From contig CM069439.1 of the NCBI GenBank assembly GCA_035610365.1, positions 2,418,001 to 2,482,000 on the forward strand: a DNA stretch of 64,000 bases, read 5' to 3'. This stretch comes from Aquatica leii (taxonomy: Eukaryota > Arthropoda > Insecta > Coleoptera > Lampyridae). The stretch's first letter is position 1, and the number at the start of each line of letters is the position of its first letter. The position numbers and the translations under genes were made by a program. The notes under the pieces were generated by a model. That model was given only the letters and a program-made list of their open reading frames with translations. It was not told the DNA's origin and did no database searches. Below are positions 1 through 12,424 of this stretch, in pieces.

Positions 1-266
1 TCGCTGCTAAAAAATGAACCGACGGAAAAAGAGTAAATAACTATAATTAAAGAGCAAATAAAAAGACCATCAGAAAAAGCCCCCATTCAAGAGCGCAACT
101 AGTAAATTATATGTTCACATACGGTCATGTGCATCCCACCTTATATAGAAATTACTCGATTTTACGTTCATCAAATTATCCTTTAAATTTGCACCTATAT
201 AATTGTCATTAAATCCATAAAAATTAAACGCAAAGAAACCTTATCAATTTTTTTTTCAAATTTACC

Positions 267-437
267 TAGTAGTAAATTTTTTAAGCCAACAAGTATCCAC
301 ACAAAAATCAATCACTAAACACACTTTAACGTTGATCACTTATCACTTGGAATTTAAAGCACGTTATTCGCACTACATGATGGTTATCGCTCGAAAGGGT
401 GACCTTAGCGAGGTGAATACTGCGAAGTCTACTGTCG
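267..437 (-). promoter_or_regulatory. Candidate promoter and first non-coding exon of a minus-strand gene
   Basis: Read on the minus strand, a CpG-richer patch (about 360-540) leads into sequence with the look of an insect 5' UTR. A TCAGTC initiator-like hexamer lies near 437. The sequence ends at a good splice-donor match, CTACTAG/GTAAATTTG, near 267, followed by T/A-rich intron-like sequence. No start codon opens a long frame inside, so any protein would begin further left, outside the window. No DPE was found at the expected distance from the initiator. This is inference from composition and short signals only; a chance CpG-rich patch or old repeat would look similar. Confidence 0.25.
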
Positions 438-545
438 GACTGAACTGGCCAGGTGACTCGCCCGCCGGACCGCCCAATAAGGGTACCATAAGAAACCAGT
501 AGTCACAATTTCTTCAGTTGACAGACGCATGCGTGTGCCCCTGGT

Positions 546-3500
546 CAATTTATTAAAAAAATTCTAATCACAATTTTCAAATCGACATCATCAAAATCCA
601 TTAAATCATCAAATTTGGAAACTGTAAGATTACAGATCATGTGAATTCAAAATTTCATGGAATTGACTATTACTAGCACACAGTTTAATTTATTTATGAT
701 TTTTCAAATCAAAACGGTTTATATAAACCAAGTTTGTAACAGTTTCGCCCTTATTAAAATAGTTTCAAAGTGCAAACGTCTTAAGAATAACTTAAGAAGA
801 ATCATCATAGTGCTAAAAACGCAGATGAGCAAAGATACTTTCTAAAAGTATGCCGTACAAGTGCTAATGCGAGAAAACGATAGGTCATTTGAACTAGGGT
901 TAATTTTCCTTTTTTATTACATCTGAGATTACAATATATTTTTAGAAATATTTTTATCAAAACAATCGTACTATATTTTTTTATTCATAATCTATTAAAT
1001 CCTTGCTATAATTTAACTTCTTCGGTGCTTTAAATTATATTGACAAAACAAAAAAGCGCCCACAAGGCAGTAGAAAAACTAACAAAACATAAACGAAGTC
1101 GAACACTACAACCTAAGTTTTTCTACACATAACTCAATAACTTTTGCTTGAATTTGAGACAATCTTAATAGTTTTGCTAAGACAATGTGCAATTTCTTAA
1201 TTTTATTGTAGGTGCATTTTACTATATCGGGATTCATCAATTGACTTTAATACGTAAATTTCAAAAAAAAAATTAAAAGCTACAAAGTAATGGAAAATTT
1301 GAAAGTCTTTCTTAAGGTTGTTGGTGAAAGTTTTCAATGTCTTCATTATGTTTCTTAATATTTTTATTCGGGCATTTCTTTGGTGAAAGCCTTTGCTGTT
1401 AGTGATAAGCTTAAATTATAATTAAGTATTTAATTAATTACCAAATTCGCCAAGGACTTTTTGCGATTTTATAAATTCTCATTTGCAATCAAAAAGCATC
1501 TTATATTCCAAACGCCAAATTTATGAAAAAGTTTGAGAAATGAGAAATTTTGTATTTCGTCTACACATGTTTTTATCATTTTATTGTATATATAAAAATG
1601 TTTAGATTTTGCAACTGCAAGTAACATTTTAACACAATTGCTACATTTAACCTGAAAGCAACTTCTGAATAATTATAAAGTGTAGTGTGTGATAAAAAAA
1701 CCACAGTCAAACTACATCGCAAGTTCCTAGAAGATCCTGTTCTTATTGTAAAGTGCTTAGAATTTTTCTTTATACATATATTGAAATATTTAATGAAATA
1801 ATTTAGATTTTGCAATTTAAAACTGGTTGCTTTGTCTTTCTCAGTTTCAAAAAATAAAAAAAAAATTATGCCTTTAAGAAAAATATTTTTTTATGCTGCT
1901 CTGTTTGATTAAGGTTTGTGTAAGATGCGGTAAACCGCAAGATATGTGTCAATATAGTGAGTGACTTAAATTTCGTGGGCGCTAAAAGGGAAATTATCGA
2001 ACTGCAAAATACTGTTAATCCTGAATTACATATAGTTGCCGTCAACACTTACACACAAGCTATGATATGAAACCAACTGTAATAAAAGTAATAATTTCCT
2101 TTCACTTTTTAATTAATTTTTGTCGATATACTTCGCTGATGATTGTCATTATGGGTTAAATAAATTGGGTCAATTACGTGATATGAATTATATAAGTAAA
2201 GGTTAAGCGTATTTCCAAAAATATCAAAACAAGCCTATTTTCGATATTTTTTTATCATTTGTTTGTGTACTTAAAAATGTTCAGTAGAAATAGAGTAAGA
2301 TACAGGAAATCACTTAGTAAGAATAATAAAGTAATAAAGCTGTCGAGTTTGGTGAAATTTTGCCATTTAATTGAAGCAATTAAACGAACGCAAAAAAATT
2401 AAAAGGTTGCCGTATGTAAATTAATCGCGCACATTTTGCCTTCCAAAATACCTGATCTGTATTACATTCTTTGCAATTTAAATATTTATTCGGTACAACC
2501 TATCTAACTACCAACTAATACTCCAACTTTTTGCACATAAAACTCCTCTACAATATAATAAAGAAGCAGGAATTATTAAAATAATCGTCTACAAATAATA
2601 ACACATTTAAAGCCTGGAGCATAGAAAACGGTTAGCAATCTTTGCAATTATTTTCAATCAGTAAAAATCGTATGCAAATGTAATAAGCTTATTTACTATA
2701 TATGAATATATCAGGGGACAAGACGCGTTTAAAGACAGGTGGCCAACTCTATTACACACTCAACATTTTTTGCAAATCATTTAATATATACTGCAATTTT
2801 GAACAACAGAAAATGACTTGGAGCTATAAACTTAAAGGTACTATAATTATCTACAGAAGCTAATTACATTTTATAGGCACAGTAAGCCATTGAAGTTTTA
2901 TACGGCGTATATACAGTTTAGTGCAGTCATAGACAAAATTACCATCTTACGATATCTTCCAAATTTGTGTGTTAAATATACCAAATGCTTTTACAACGAC
3001 GTAATCAAATTCCTTTAACAATTTTCAAAATTCTTATACACCTGTTATGTTATTATACCTTTCATAAATTTACTTTTACAAGCAAATCAGTGAAAAAAAT
3101 TCATCTTTAGAAGTGACCTCTGAATAATTGCAGAGTCAAATAAATTACAGTAGGATAAAACGCCGAGTTTAAAGCTAGGACAAATATTTTTATCCTCTCC
3201 GTTTTAAATATTGTTTTCAGATTTTTTCTCATCCAATCACGTGCGATATAAACCAAGCAGTTGTCTAGAATAACAAAATAAGCTGATGACGTTTTTATTT
3301 TAGGAACAATAAGCCCAAAATCAGTAAAAATATGTTTTTATTTACAAAGAAGTCTGTTAAACACTTATAGGTATTAAAACCGTTAGATTTTAAAACAAAA
3401 ATTAAAATGCCAAAACTTTGCATATTGAAACAAGAAATAGTAGACTGAATACTTAGATGTCCATTGTCTCTTGTTTAAAAAAATGTCCAGAGAAGTTTTA

Positions 3501-4383
3501 ATACATCATTTTCCGGAAATAAACCACAAGAAGAATTCTTCAAATCTTTTGTAAAACAAAATCTTAGACTGATCTAAAAATAAGTAAAAACAATTAAAAA
3601 GTTTAGTTTAGTTCTGAACAGCAATCTTTTTATAGTCAAAAAAATTAGCTGTTAACAATTCTTGTTGTGGATTAGACACAGTAAATTGGCCCAAAATTTT
3701 ATGCAGATTTGTGCATTGTAAATTGCAAATGCTAATATTATTTAAAAAAGTTTTTGAACAAACACACGTAAACTTTTCTTTTAGTTTCATAAAAAAAATA
3801 TAAATCATATAGTAAGTTTTTCTTCTGACAGCACACACATTTTTCAATCACTAGATGTGGTATATATTCCTTACAGCAAAATAGTAGTTTTTGAACATGA
3901 TGCATAAAGTATTTAAAAAAAGTTGTTTCAGCAGCGTTAAATACTACTTTAATCTCCTAGGGCTCAGTGTTTATTAAAATGTTCATCTTAATAGAACCTA
4001 TGTATGGCAACGTCATGTTATTGATAGTAACTAAGTTCATGCATGCACAGTGTTCTATTAACCATCATTCACTGTTAAGATTTAATTTAATTTAATGAAG
4101 ATCTAGATTTTCAACCTCACATTTTAAAAATTATTTCGTTCAAAATTTGGAGAAGATAATGATAAGTTATTACAATTACTGAAAATAGATACTTCAAATT
4201 TGAAAGCATTGGACTCTGATGACAAAGAAAATTAAGTGGAAAAAATCTGAAATCGACCAATAAAAGGATAGTACAGCAAAAAGTTAGTCAAAAGCAGTAG
4301 CATAGCAAGACGAAGAAAAGATCTTTGTATTAGATATTTAATACACAACTAAGTCAGACAAAAAAAATAAATATTATTTACTG
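546..4383. other. AT-rich stretch without recognisable genes
   Basis: Both strands were read for protein-like frames and inverted repeats. Only short frames of low-complexity composition (Lys, Asn, Ile, Phe, Tyr) occur, the longest under about 80 codons, with no known motif. The stretch could be intron or intergenic DNA. Confidence 0.5.
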
Positions 4384-4450
4384 GAACAACCGAAAAACTG
4401 CGTTATTAGACCCCGCCAGTCTGCAAAAACCCTACAGATGAATGCAAAAG

Positions 4451-4636
4451 ATGGTAGTAGCCAAATGCATGGAAAGTATTGATCTGGTTAATCGTATGAT
4501 TGGTTATTATTAAATTAGTACAAGAACCAAAAATGTACTGTTAAAACGATTTTTCAGTTTTATGATTTGGTCTAGATTTACTATTAAAGTGATAGGCAAA
4601 GTTTTGAAGATGAAAGCAAAAATATCCTGCAACTGA
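4451..4636 (+). pseudogene. piggyBac transposase, C-terminal relic
   Basis: The frame from 4451 reads CMESIDLVNRMIGYY, then a stop codon, then ISTRTKNVLLKRFFSF in the same frame. This matches the piggyBac segment consensus MGGVDLxDxxIxxYRxSTRTKKWxxRxFFH, which carries the last conserved Asp of the DDE domain. The Asp is present (ID), but the two Gly before it are replaced and an in-frame stop replaces the Arg after YY. Nothing convincing of the N-terminal or central transposase was found upstream, although 4200-4440 may be its eroded remainder. This is a dead fragment. It belongs to the same broad subfamily as the relic near 46-47 kb, which lacks this part. Confidence 0.6.
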
Positions 4637-4689
4637 TCTAAATAAATTTTGGAACCAAAGGAAGAAAATGAAATCAGTAGACTTTTTAA

Positions 4690-4860
4690 AATGGCTGATA
4701 CACCTACTTCAGCTCTATACCAAATTTCAAGTTACTAGGACTTTTGGTTTGAGAGTTATCGTGGGTGCATCGTTACACACAGACAAACACCTTTAAACGT
4801 AAAATTCTGCAAAAATAAATTTGTGCAAAAAAATTGCGATCATACTTTCCTTATAGGAAA
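4690..4860 (+). repeat. Dispersed repeat, truncated copy of the 29-32 kb inverted-repeat arm
   Basis: The segment contains AAGTTACTAGGACTTTTGGT, a GAGAGTTATCGTGGGTGCAT-type block, ACACACAGACAAACAC and, at the end, a TTGCGATC...CTTTCCTTATAGGAAA block in the same order as the left arm of the inverted repeat at 29.2-30.6 kb. It has diverged by scattered substitutions and short indels. No inverted partner lies close by, so this looks like a solo arm or truncated copy. The family encodes nothing I can see. Confidence 0.7.
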
Positions 4861-4865
4861 TTAAA

Positions 4866-7800
4866 AAAAAATGGTATGGTAGACAACGTCGTACTTAAAA
4901 ATAACATTAGAGAAGAAAAGACTGAGCACTATAAGATTTGTCTATTGCAGAGTTTCTTTTTCTAGAACTAAAAGCAACCTACAACTATACAGATTTTCCA
5001 AAAGTGAAGAATGGTCTAATCAAATAAAATATCATTGTAGCTACCACCAGAGAAAAAAAAACTGAAATCAATATCATAGATAATTACAAAAAATATACAA
5101 GTAGCATAACTAAGAAAAAGAAAAAAACAAAACTAACAAAAAAACAAAATATAGTTAAGAAAAGTTAAAATAAAGTAACCAAAAAAACCCATAAAAAATT
5201 TAAATCCAGAACGACTGTTCAATTCAAAAAAAAGCTTTTAAGAAAGTCTTAACATTCTAAAATATACAAGCTCAAAAAAAAACAAAAAAATACTGTTAAT
5301 GTAATAATTCGAGTACTTATTTAAGTTCTTTGTTCAAGAAACGCTTCCATTATACACTTGACACCTCAGTTTGTTCGTAGCAATTCTATCTCAATCTCTG
5401 CATTTATTGTCAATACCACTCACCTTAAGATTTTTTTTTTAAATATTTGCTTAAATTAGAAGTTTATTTAATTGATAAGAGAACTTCCTGATGAATTCAC
5501 AACCTCATACTTTATCTTTTATATGTTTACAGTAAAGGTCTAACTTTTATAATAATAGTAACAATTTTAAGATATAAATGTTCAATCATTTCTGTTTTAC
5601 ACAAAAATTGCCTGGCAATCAAAAAAACCACTAATCACATAATGTTATCGATTTTTAAAAATTGTTTTTAGTTGCTTCATTTTATAAACTTTTTAAATAA
5701 ATTTCATCAATATTCTGTTTTTTGTGCTCAATGAGATCTTTGAAGCATAGTTATTCCCCCTAATTTTTCTTAAAAAAGTTTGAAAATTCTCAAACTACAA
5801 TAAGCAAAATAGTAAACTGGGAAAAAAATAAACCTTCCTTGTCTGTTGTTATTAAACTATGAGATGCAAATAAAAACTATTTTGTTAGTAAAACTAAATA
5901 GCAATGGATAATACTTGCCGGTAAGAAAAATTAGATTCGATGCAGACAAAATAAGATAAGTAGTTAATATCAAATGTACAAAAAACTGTGTTACGTAAAT
6001 GTTTAGGTTTTGATCAGAGCATGTTTTTACTCTTTGTATAGAAAAGCTGTCTCACATAATGTTGCTTTAAAGAGTTTCCATATGTGATACAGTAGAATGT
6101 TGGATAGTTAATAATTATATTTTATCCGCATTGCGACTTCCTAATGTACTCCTATTGCTCGTTTTTGTTTTTTAGATCTCTGCTCTGTTTTGTGATATCA
6201 TCCAACTAGCTGCCTCGGGCTTATTTTTGTCAAAAAAAATGTTTTTTGAATTCATCTTTCTATTGTTGTTCTGATGCTGATCTATATAAATTATTTTCTA
6301 AAAAGGCACCAGTTTAACCAGACATTATTCCATTAGTTTTGATAAATTATAATATTATGATAAAGAATTGACCTTGAAGTCTTATGTCGTCTATTCCAGT
6401 ACTTATCGTTTAAATCAAATCTGTATGTAACTGCGTTCTTTTAAATTTTCAACGATATATATCTCAGTAGAGTTTGTTTCTAGCAGAAAAGTGCATTACA
6501 TAACACCACGCATCCTATTTTTTTCCCTCACAAAACATAGCGAAGTTATAACTACTTTTACTAATATTAGTAATACAATAGAATGATCAAAATAACTAAA
6601 ATAAATGCACATCGTTATCAGTTCTCTTCAACATATATGTGAAACAGCGTTTTGAACAATGACGCAGAAAATGTGGATAAATGAGAATACCGATAATAAA
6701 CAATACACTATACTCACTAATGTTTGTAAATCACAAACGGGTTAGATAAAGAATAACTTATCGTAGAAAATTATAAACAAAAGATGCAAGAAGATAAATT
6801 AGATTGTATAAAATACAATTTGCAAAATACACGCAAGGAAGTAAATCTGAAGAGAGATGAAAATGAAGAAATCAATCGCACCAAGGCCAAGGCTAGAAAT
6901 CAAACACTAAGAATACGCCAAGAAAATGGAGGAGAGACGGCATAAGCATTGATGAACAGGACAGGAACTGTTGTAATAGAAAAGAGAGAGAAAAAAGTTC
7001 TATACTTTTATCTACGTTTATGGCGATTTATGCGATTTTAATAATTTTTGGAGTAGCTTTCATCACTTTGATTGAACTGTATTAAAAAAAACTTTGTGTT
7101 TTAACGGTATGTTTAGTTTTTTTTAATACCTATATCGAGGTGTGATTCCGTTATACTGTTTCAAGCTGCAAATTTTTTTGTAATTTGTTATTTTGATAGT
7201 ACCTGATGTCGCCTTAACATTAAGACAAACATGTACTCATTTGATCATTGTAAAAATATTTTTAAAAAAAATTTTCAACATGTCTTTAACAAGTAAAGTT
7301 ATTAGCAAACGCCAATCAAAATATTAATATAGATGTCTATTCGACATTGTGAAATGACGGGTAATTTAAATAGTCATTTTTAAAAATGTCTACACCGAAT
7401 ATTGTTTTGAGTAATGACAGTACATTAAAAAAATGTCATTCTCCATAAAATAAAATAAACGCGTTTTAATATTAAGTGTGCAAGACAGAGAAATGATGAA
7501 GCAAGTTCGGTGGTCCTTGATCAAACTATCGATTTTCGTGAAACTGAAAAATGTCCCCGAAGACTTTAAAGTGCAACTTCTTTGTTACTGAATAATGGAA
7601 GAATGTCTCACAAGGACCCTCATATCAAATAACTGAAGATCTCAGGTGTCCGTTCCGCACTTTGACATCCACGGTTTTCCTTTCAAAACTTATGCATTAA
7701 ACTAACATTTTAAAATTAAAGATAAAACTTCAAAAAGAAATAAATACTTTTGTTCTTTTTAATTAAGATACACCACGCCTATTTTAAAATAGGAAAGAAA

Positions 7801-10635
7801 AAATTGTTCTATATTCATTATCGGCATTAACAGTGGAAATATTTCCACGACGTTTATATTAAGAGAAAAAAGGTCAAGGTAGTCCTTTCGATATCTTTTC
7901 AATAAATTATTTATAATGTGAAAAATATGAAAAGTTTAAGCAACAGGTGACTCACTCGTATGTAATATATAAACCGGATTTTCAAAATTTATCGACAGTT
8001 CTCGGTACATTGTATATTGATGTACAAATCGATAAAAAAATTATACTAAAACCAAATAAAAAAACATCTGAAACGTTAAAAAACGACATTTAAACGACAC
8101 CAAATAAAAAATAAAGTTTGGTAAAATATTGCTAGAAGTGTTTATAATTATACTAATAATAAAAGTAACAAAAAGTTCTAGGCAAATAAATTTAATTAAT
8201 TGTTACTTAAGTATTAAATGCTATTTTATTAAAAAAAAAATAAAAAGCATTACAGTGTAACGCTGTATGAATCTGATTACGACATGAAAAATAAAAACTT
8301 GATGTTAACAATGCATCAGCATCAACTTTCTTAAGCTGAGCACATAATGGGCAATGTTTTAAAATTACACACTTGCCAAATATGCCCTTTGCTCTTTCAT
8401 GAAAGGACGTACAAATTCAACGTGTATGAAAATAACATTTTTCTGTTTTTTTATTTTAGTCTGGTACTCACAAACTTAACGCCGTACCTTTCTAAAGGTG
8501 ACCTATATTTTTAATGTTCCATAACAATTTCTCTCATTCTTTTTTTTTGTTTTTGTGTTCAAGCCGAGATTTCCCTTTCGGTCAAATTTAGGGTAATGCT
8601 TTCAAAAATGTTCGTTAATTAAATATAAATACTTTCTTATTATGTAAGTTAGTTGCGCTGTTAATTTAAAGCACTTGTGTGAATACGAGGGTGCGAAATA
8701 AAGCAAGTGTTTGTGAAATAATTTCAGAATTTAAACATAAAGTTACTGTTCTTTAAAAACCAATAATTTTTAGAAATTTTTGTCTTTGTGTAATATCTGT
8801 TAAAACGTTAAAAAAGCATAAAAAGTTGTGCCAGTCCTGTCAATAAGTAAATTTACTTATTTTGTTGCCAATTTGTAAAAAAATATATTTAACAAGAACA
8901 TTTTTATAAAAAAAGTATTATTTTTTAATTAATGAAAATCCAATTAAAGGTTTTTTTTTTATCTAGAAGCAATATACTTTAAATTTTAATATAAAATTAT
9001 GTGCAGTGGCAATAAAAGTAGTTGAAGAACACGAAAAAATAAATACTTCCTAACGACGTTTCAGTACTATTAGTTTTCCCAAATATATTTTTGATAACGA
9101 TTTTATCTAAAAAAATGTATTTAACCTAATTTATATTTTACACATAATGACATCACTAAACATGCCAACCAGTGTTTGATTCACATCAAATATCGTCAGT
9201 ATGTTTTTTAACAGAAAACAAAAACGTATTGTTTGAATTTTAAAAAAATGCTTTTTTATGAGAAATTAAATAATATGTAAATAATCAATCAATAAACTAT
9301 AAAGTAAAAAAAACAATTTAAAAGAAATAAATCTCGGATAAAGCCTCTTGCGAGAGTGCAGTGTGACATGGTTCAATCACGGAAGACGTTATTATTTTAG
9401 TATAAAAACAGAACAGAAAATTTCGCTCTTACATTAACAATCTCTGCAAAGAAAATATCTTTTATAACATTCCGTTTATTCCAAACTCTACCACACTCAA
9501 ACGTTTTTAGTCATTGTCGTTCCTAAAAATCAAGTTACACCTTCGAACACAATCTTCTAAAAATGTTCATGATTGTGCTAGTCAAGCGTTAATCCACGAA
9601 CTGACCATTCAAACCAGACGTAAGTCTGAAAATATTTCTAAACGACTCGTTTTCATCTTGAGTTGGCTAACACTATATCCCCGGACAATCGAAATCACAC
9701 TAAAGTTCACTACTAAAAATCATTTTAAAAATTTTAATTGTTAAATTCGAAAAATCAAATGATCTCTTCTACCATTTGGTCTTGGAAACAGTTGTTAGTT
9801 TATCCAAATTGACACTTTTTCAGAACAGGAATCGGTACTACTAGTATATTAAGGTTTGAATATTGCTGTTACCGGATTTGTAAAAAACACCTTTTTTGTG
9901 CTGTTGAGTCTTCTATACTTTTTTTTTTTACATTACACACCTATTGGGGGTCACAGTCGCAAACATGTTGAATGATCTAAATCTATTTTAATTTGTCAAG
10001 ACACGTGCGATGTTTTTACAGAGGATCATGGTTTAAAAATTAAACGTGAGATAAGCTAATTTACGTTCCAGAACCAAACCTCTACTTGCCCCTTTGTATT
10101 AGAAACCACCTCGTCTATATACGGACTTTCAGAAATCCACTTCAAGCTATTGTCAGTACCTTCCAGTTTACAAACTAACCAAATTTGTCCAATATTCTTT
10201 GCAAATTCTCAAATAAAACTTTTTCTCAACTAAAACCATTTTATTCATTGGCTAAAAACTATGGGTTAAACCTTTTTAGTTTTGATGTTATATTTTTTTT
10301 ACTAAAGTTCCTATTATGTATTATATCTTACATTTGAATATAAAACATAATATTGATTATTGTCCACTTACATCCAATTTGATTACACGTTCAAAGAAGA
10401 AATTTCTTGTGTCATTTTAGGTCTCTGCTACCTTTTACTGTAACATTTTTTTAGAAATTTATTAAAACGGTTGATTTGCAATCATCGTTGTTAAAGCATA
10501 CAATCAAGTTTAGATACGATCTTAAAATGTACCAAATTTGTTGTTTGTGTAGTATACTCGAGACGTGTAAAAGTTTCTTCCGTCATCACAGACATTTTAG
10601 AACATTAATTTGTATAACAAAAAGGCATATTTCCA
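4866..10635. other. AT-rich stretch without recognisable genes
   Basis: There is an A-rich purine tract at about 5040-5340 and several short T runs. A 53-codon frame at 6784-6945 (plus) is unusually hydrophilic (many Lys, Glu, Arg, Asn) and could be a coiled-coil scrap of a decayed element, but it has no motif. A 76-codon frame at 9514-9744 has no recognisable domain. No TIR pairs or tRNA-like structures were found. Confidence 0.45.
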
Positions 10636-10700
10636 CAATGACGTAGCGAGAGGGTGCGAAGGGGTATATTATGCCCCGGGCACCGGTTCCCAAGACAAAA
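10636..10700 (+). repeat. GC-rich fragment, possibly a transposon end
   Basis: A short block beginning ATGACGTAGCGAGAGGGTGC and containing CCCCGGGCACCGG stands out from the AT-rich surroundings. Its start resembles the block near 21225 (CAGTGGCGTAACGAG). Sequences of the form CAGTGGCGTAGCGAG are familiar to me as ends of hAT-type DNA elements, but no matching partner end was found here. Treat it as an orphan end or solo fragment. Confidence 0.25.
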
Positions 10701-10820
10701 AAGATTTTACGGAAAACTTTAATTTTTCGTTATGTTCGATTTCTGGGAAGTGTATTTTAAATTAATAATTATTGTAACATAATTATTTCTTTTCTTGATT
10801 TGGCTGATATATATATGTTA

Positions 10821-11220
10821 TATACAGGTTGTATCAAATTTCGTGTTAAGTACAAGGATCTCGTTTATTATCAGAAATAGAGAATTGGTTAAATGGACAA
10901 AAATGATCCTTGAGTTATGCCTAAATAAATTCAACCCCATCTATAAAGTTTCTAAAATATGGCGGAAAATAATACAATTGGTGTTTTTGATGTTTAGCTT
11001 TAAAATTGTTATTTGGGGAGGTATTTAAAAACTGAAACAACTTTCTTAAAAGAACTTTTTCTGCTCTTTCAGATGATGGCAATAAATTTTTGTTATCGTT
11101 ATTACTTTACTTTATATCGATACCAACTTTTGTTTTTCATATGATAACCATTTAAAGTTTTATGCCATAAAATAGAGAAAAAAATCCTGATTTAAAAAAT
11201 GTATACATGTTCATAAAAAA
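10821..11220 (+). repeat. Left long TIR of the mariner-like element
   Basis: This arm is the inverted counterpart of about 11896-12311. The match is high across the arm when read by eye, with scattered mismatches and short gaps. A 77-codon frame at 10795-11028 lies in the arm and has no protein similarity I recognise. Confidence 0.8.
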
Positions 11221-11256
11221 ATCAAAAATAAATTTAAAATTAAAAAAAAAACCGTT

Positions 11257-11836
11257 TTGATTGAAAATTTATTAAGTTGGTCCACAGAAAATGAAGAAAG
11301 AATTGTAGAAGTTAGACCTCAAGTTCAGTTTACTTTAAATGTTTGGTGTAGAATATTTAATAATATGATTATCGGACCTATCATATATGAAGGACATTTA
11401 AATACTGACATGTATCTCACTTTCTACAAACCAAGTTTGAAAATTTCCTAAACAGTATTCCCCTAAATCAACTCGAATCAATTCATTTTCAACAAGACGG
11501 TACCCCTGCGCACAATGCGCAAGTTGTCCAAAATTATTTAAACCAAAAATTTCCAGACAGATGGTTAGAAACAAATGAACCCATACTTTGGTTTCCAGGT
11601 CCCCGGATTTAACACCACTAGACTTTGGCTTTTGGAATTAACGTTAGAGTCAAGTGTATTCTGTAATTTCGAACACTGTTGAGAAGCTAAGAGAGCAAAT
11701 TATTAGTGCATGTAGAAATTGTCAGAGGGTTCACATTAGACGTGCTTCAGAACATGTTTGGAGAAGATGTGTAGTATGTCTAGAAAATTAAGGTCGTCAA
11801 TTTGAACATTTATTGCAGTTAAATTTAGGTTATTAA
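11257..11836 (+). pseudogene. Mariner-like (DDE, IS630-Tc1-mariner) transposase, N-terminally deleted and frameshifted
   Basis: An open frame 11257-11451 includes FTLNVWCRIFNNMIIGP. Overlapping it from 11438, a second frame gives IHFQQDGTPAHNAQVV and then KFPDRW. A third shift supplies DLTPLDFGFWN and, downstream, NTVEKLREQI and GRQFEHLL. These match, in order, the insect transposase family with VNVWCGI, FQxDGAPAH, FPxRWIGRGGP, SPDLTPLDFFLWG and FEHL motifs. The second catalytic Asp (QQDGTPAH) and third Asp (TPLDF) survive. The helix-turn-helix region and the first catalytic Asp are absent, because the sequence begins just upstream of the NVWC motif. At least two frameshifts and several stops make it a pseudogene. 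It lies entirely between the long TIRs. Confidence 0.85.
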
Positions 11837-11895
11837 CTAAGAAATGTATTTTTTTTAATCGGAACGTTTTTCTTTAAATGTTAAACTTATATTCG

Positions 11896-12311
11896 CTTTT
11901 TTTATGAACATGTTATACATTTTTGAAATCAGGATTTTTTCTTTATCTTATGACATAAAACTTTAAAATGGCTACCATATGAAAAACAAAAGTTGGTATC
12001 AATATAAAATAAAGTAATAGCGATAACAAAAATTTATTGCTATCGTCTGAAAGAGCAGAAAAAGTTCTGTTAAGAAAGTTTTTTCAGTTTTTAAATACCT
12101 CCCCAAATAACAGTTTTAATGCTAAAAATCAAAAACAATCATTTTATTATTTTCCGCCATATTTCAGAAAATTTATGGAGGGGGTAAATTTTGTTTTTTG
12201 AATTTATTTAGGCATAACTTGAAGATCATTTTTGTCCATTTAACCAACTCTCTATCACTGATAATAAACGAGATCCCTGTACTTAACACGAAATTTGATA
12301 CAGCCTGTATA
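11896..12311 (-). repeat. Right long TIR of the mariner-like element
   Basis: This is the inverted partner of 10821-11220. It ends in CCTGTATA at the outer edge. It differs from the left arm by scattered substitutions, including extra bases in the block around 12120-12200. Confidence 0.8.
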
Positions 12312-12424
12312 ATGCAGCAAATCAATCTAATATCTTAGTATACAAAACGTTCTTTCTTCTTTCTTTCTAAACACTTGATTTCTGTAAGATTGTGATATAT
12401 TTTTTTTAACGAAATGCATATTTC

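Larger units (their letters stand above)
10821..12311 (+). mobile_element. Mariner-like element with about 400-bp terminal inverted repeats
   Basis: The left end TATACAGGTTGTATCAAATT is mirrored by the right end AATTTGATACAGCCTGTATA. The inverted similarity continues for roughly 400 bp on each side (10821-11220 and about 11896-12311), through shared blocks such as GATCTCGTTTATTATCAG, ATGGCGGAAAATAAT, TTATTTGGGGAGGTATTTAA and TATGCCATAA. Both ends carry TA, fitting the TA target duplication of the Tc1/mariner superfamily. The roughly 675 bp between the arms hold the C-terminal part of a transposase (separate entry). The arms differ by point changes and small indels, so the insertion is old. 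The transposase N-terminus is missing, so this copy cannot move on its own. Confidence 0.85.

Noticed and set aside
10540..10635. Frame with CCLCSILETCKSFFRHHRHF as a C2H2 zinc finger
   Set aside because: Spacing does not fit C2H2 well and there are no neighbouring fingers; probably chance.
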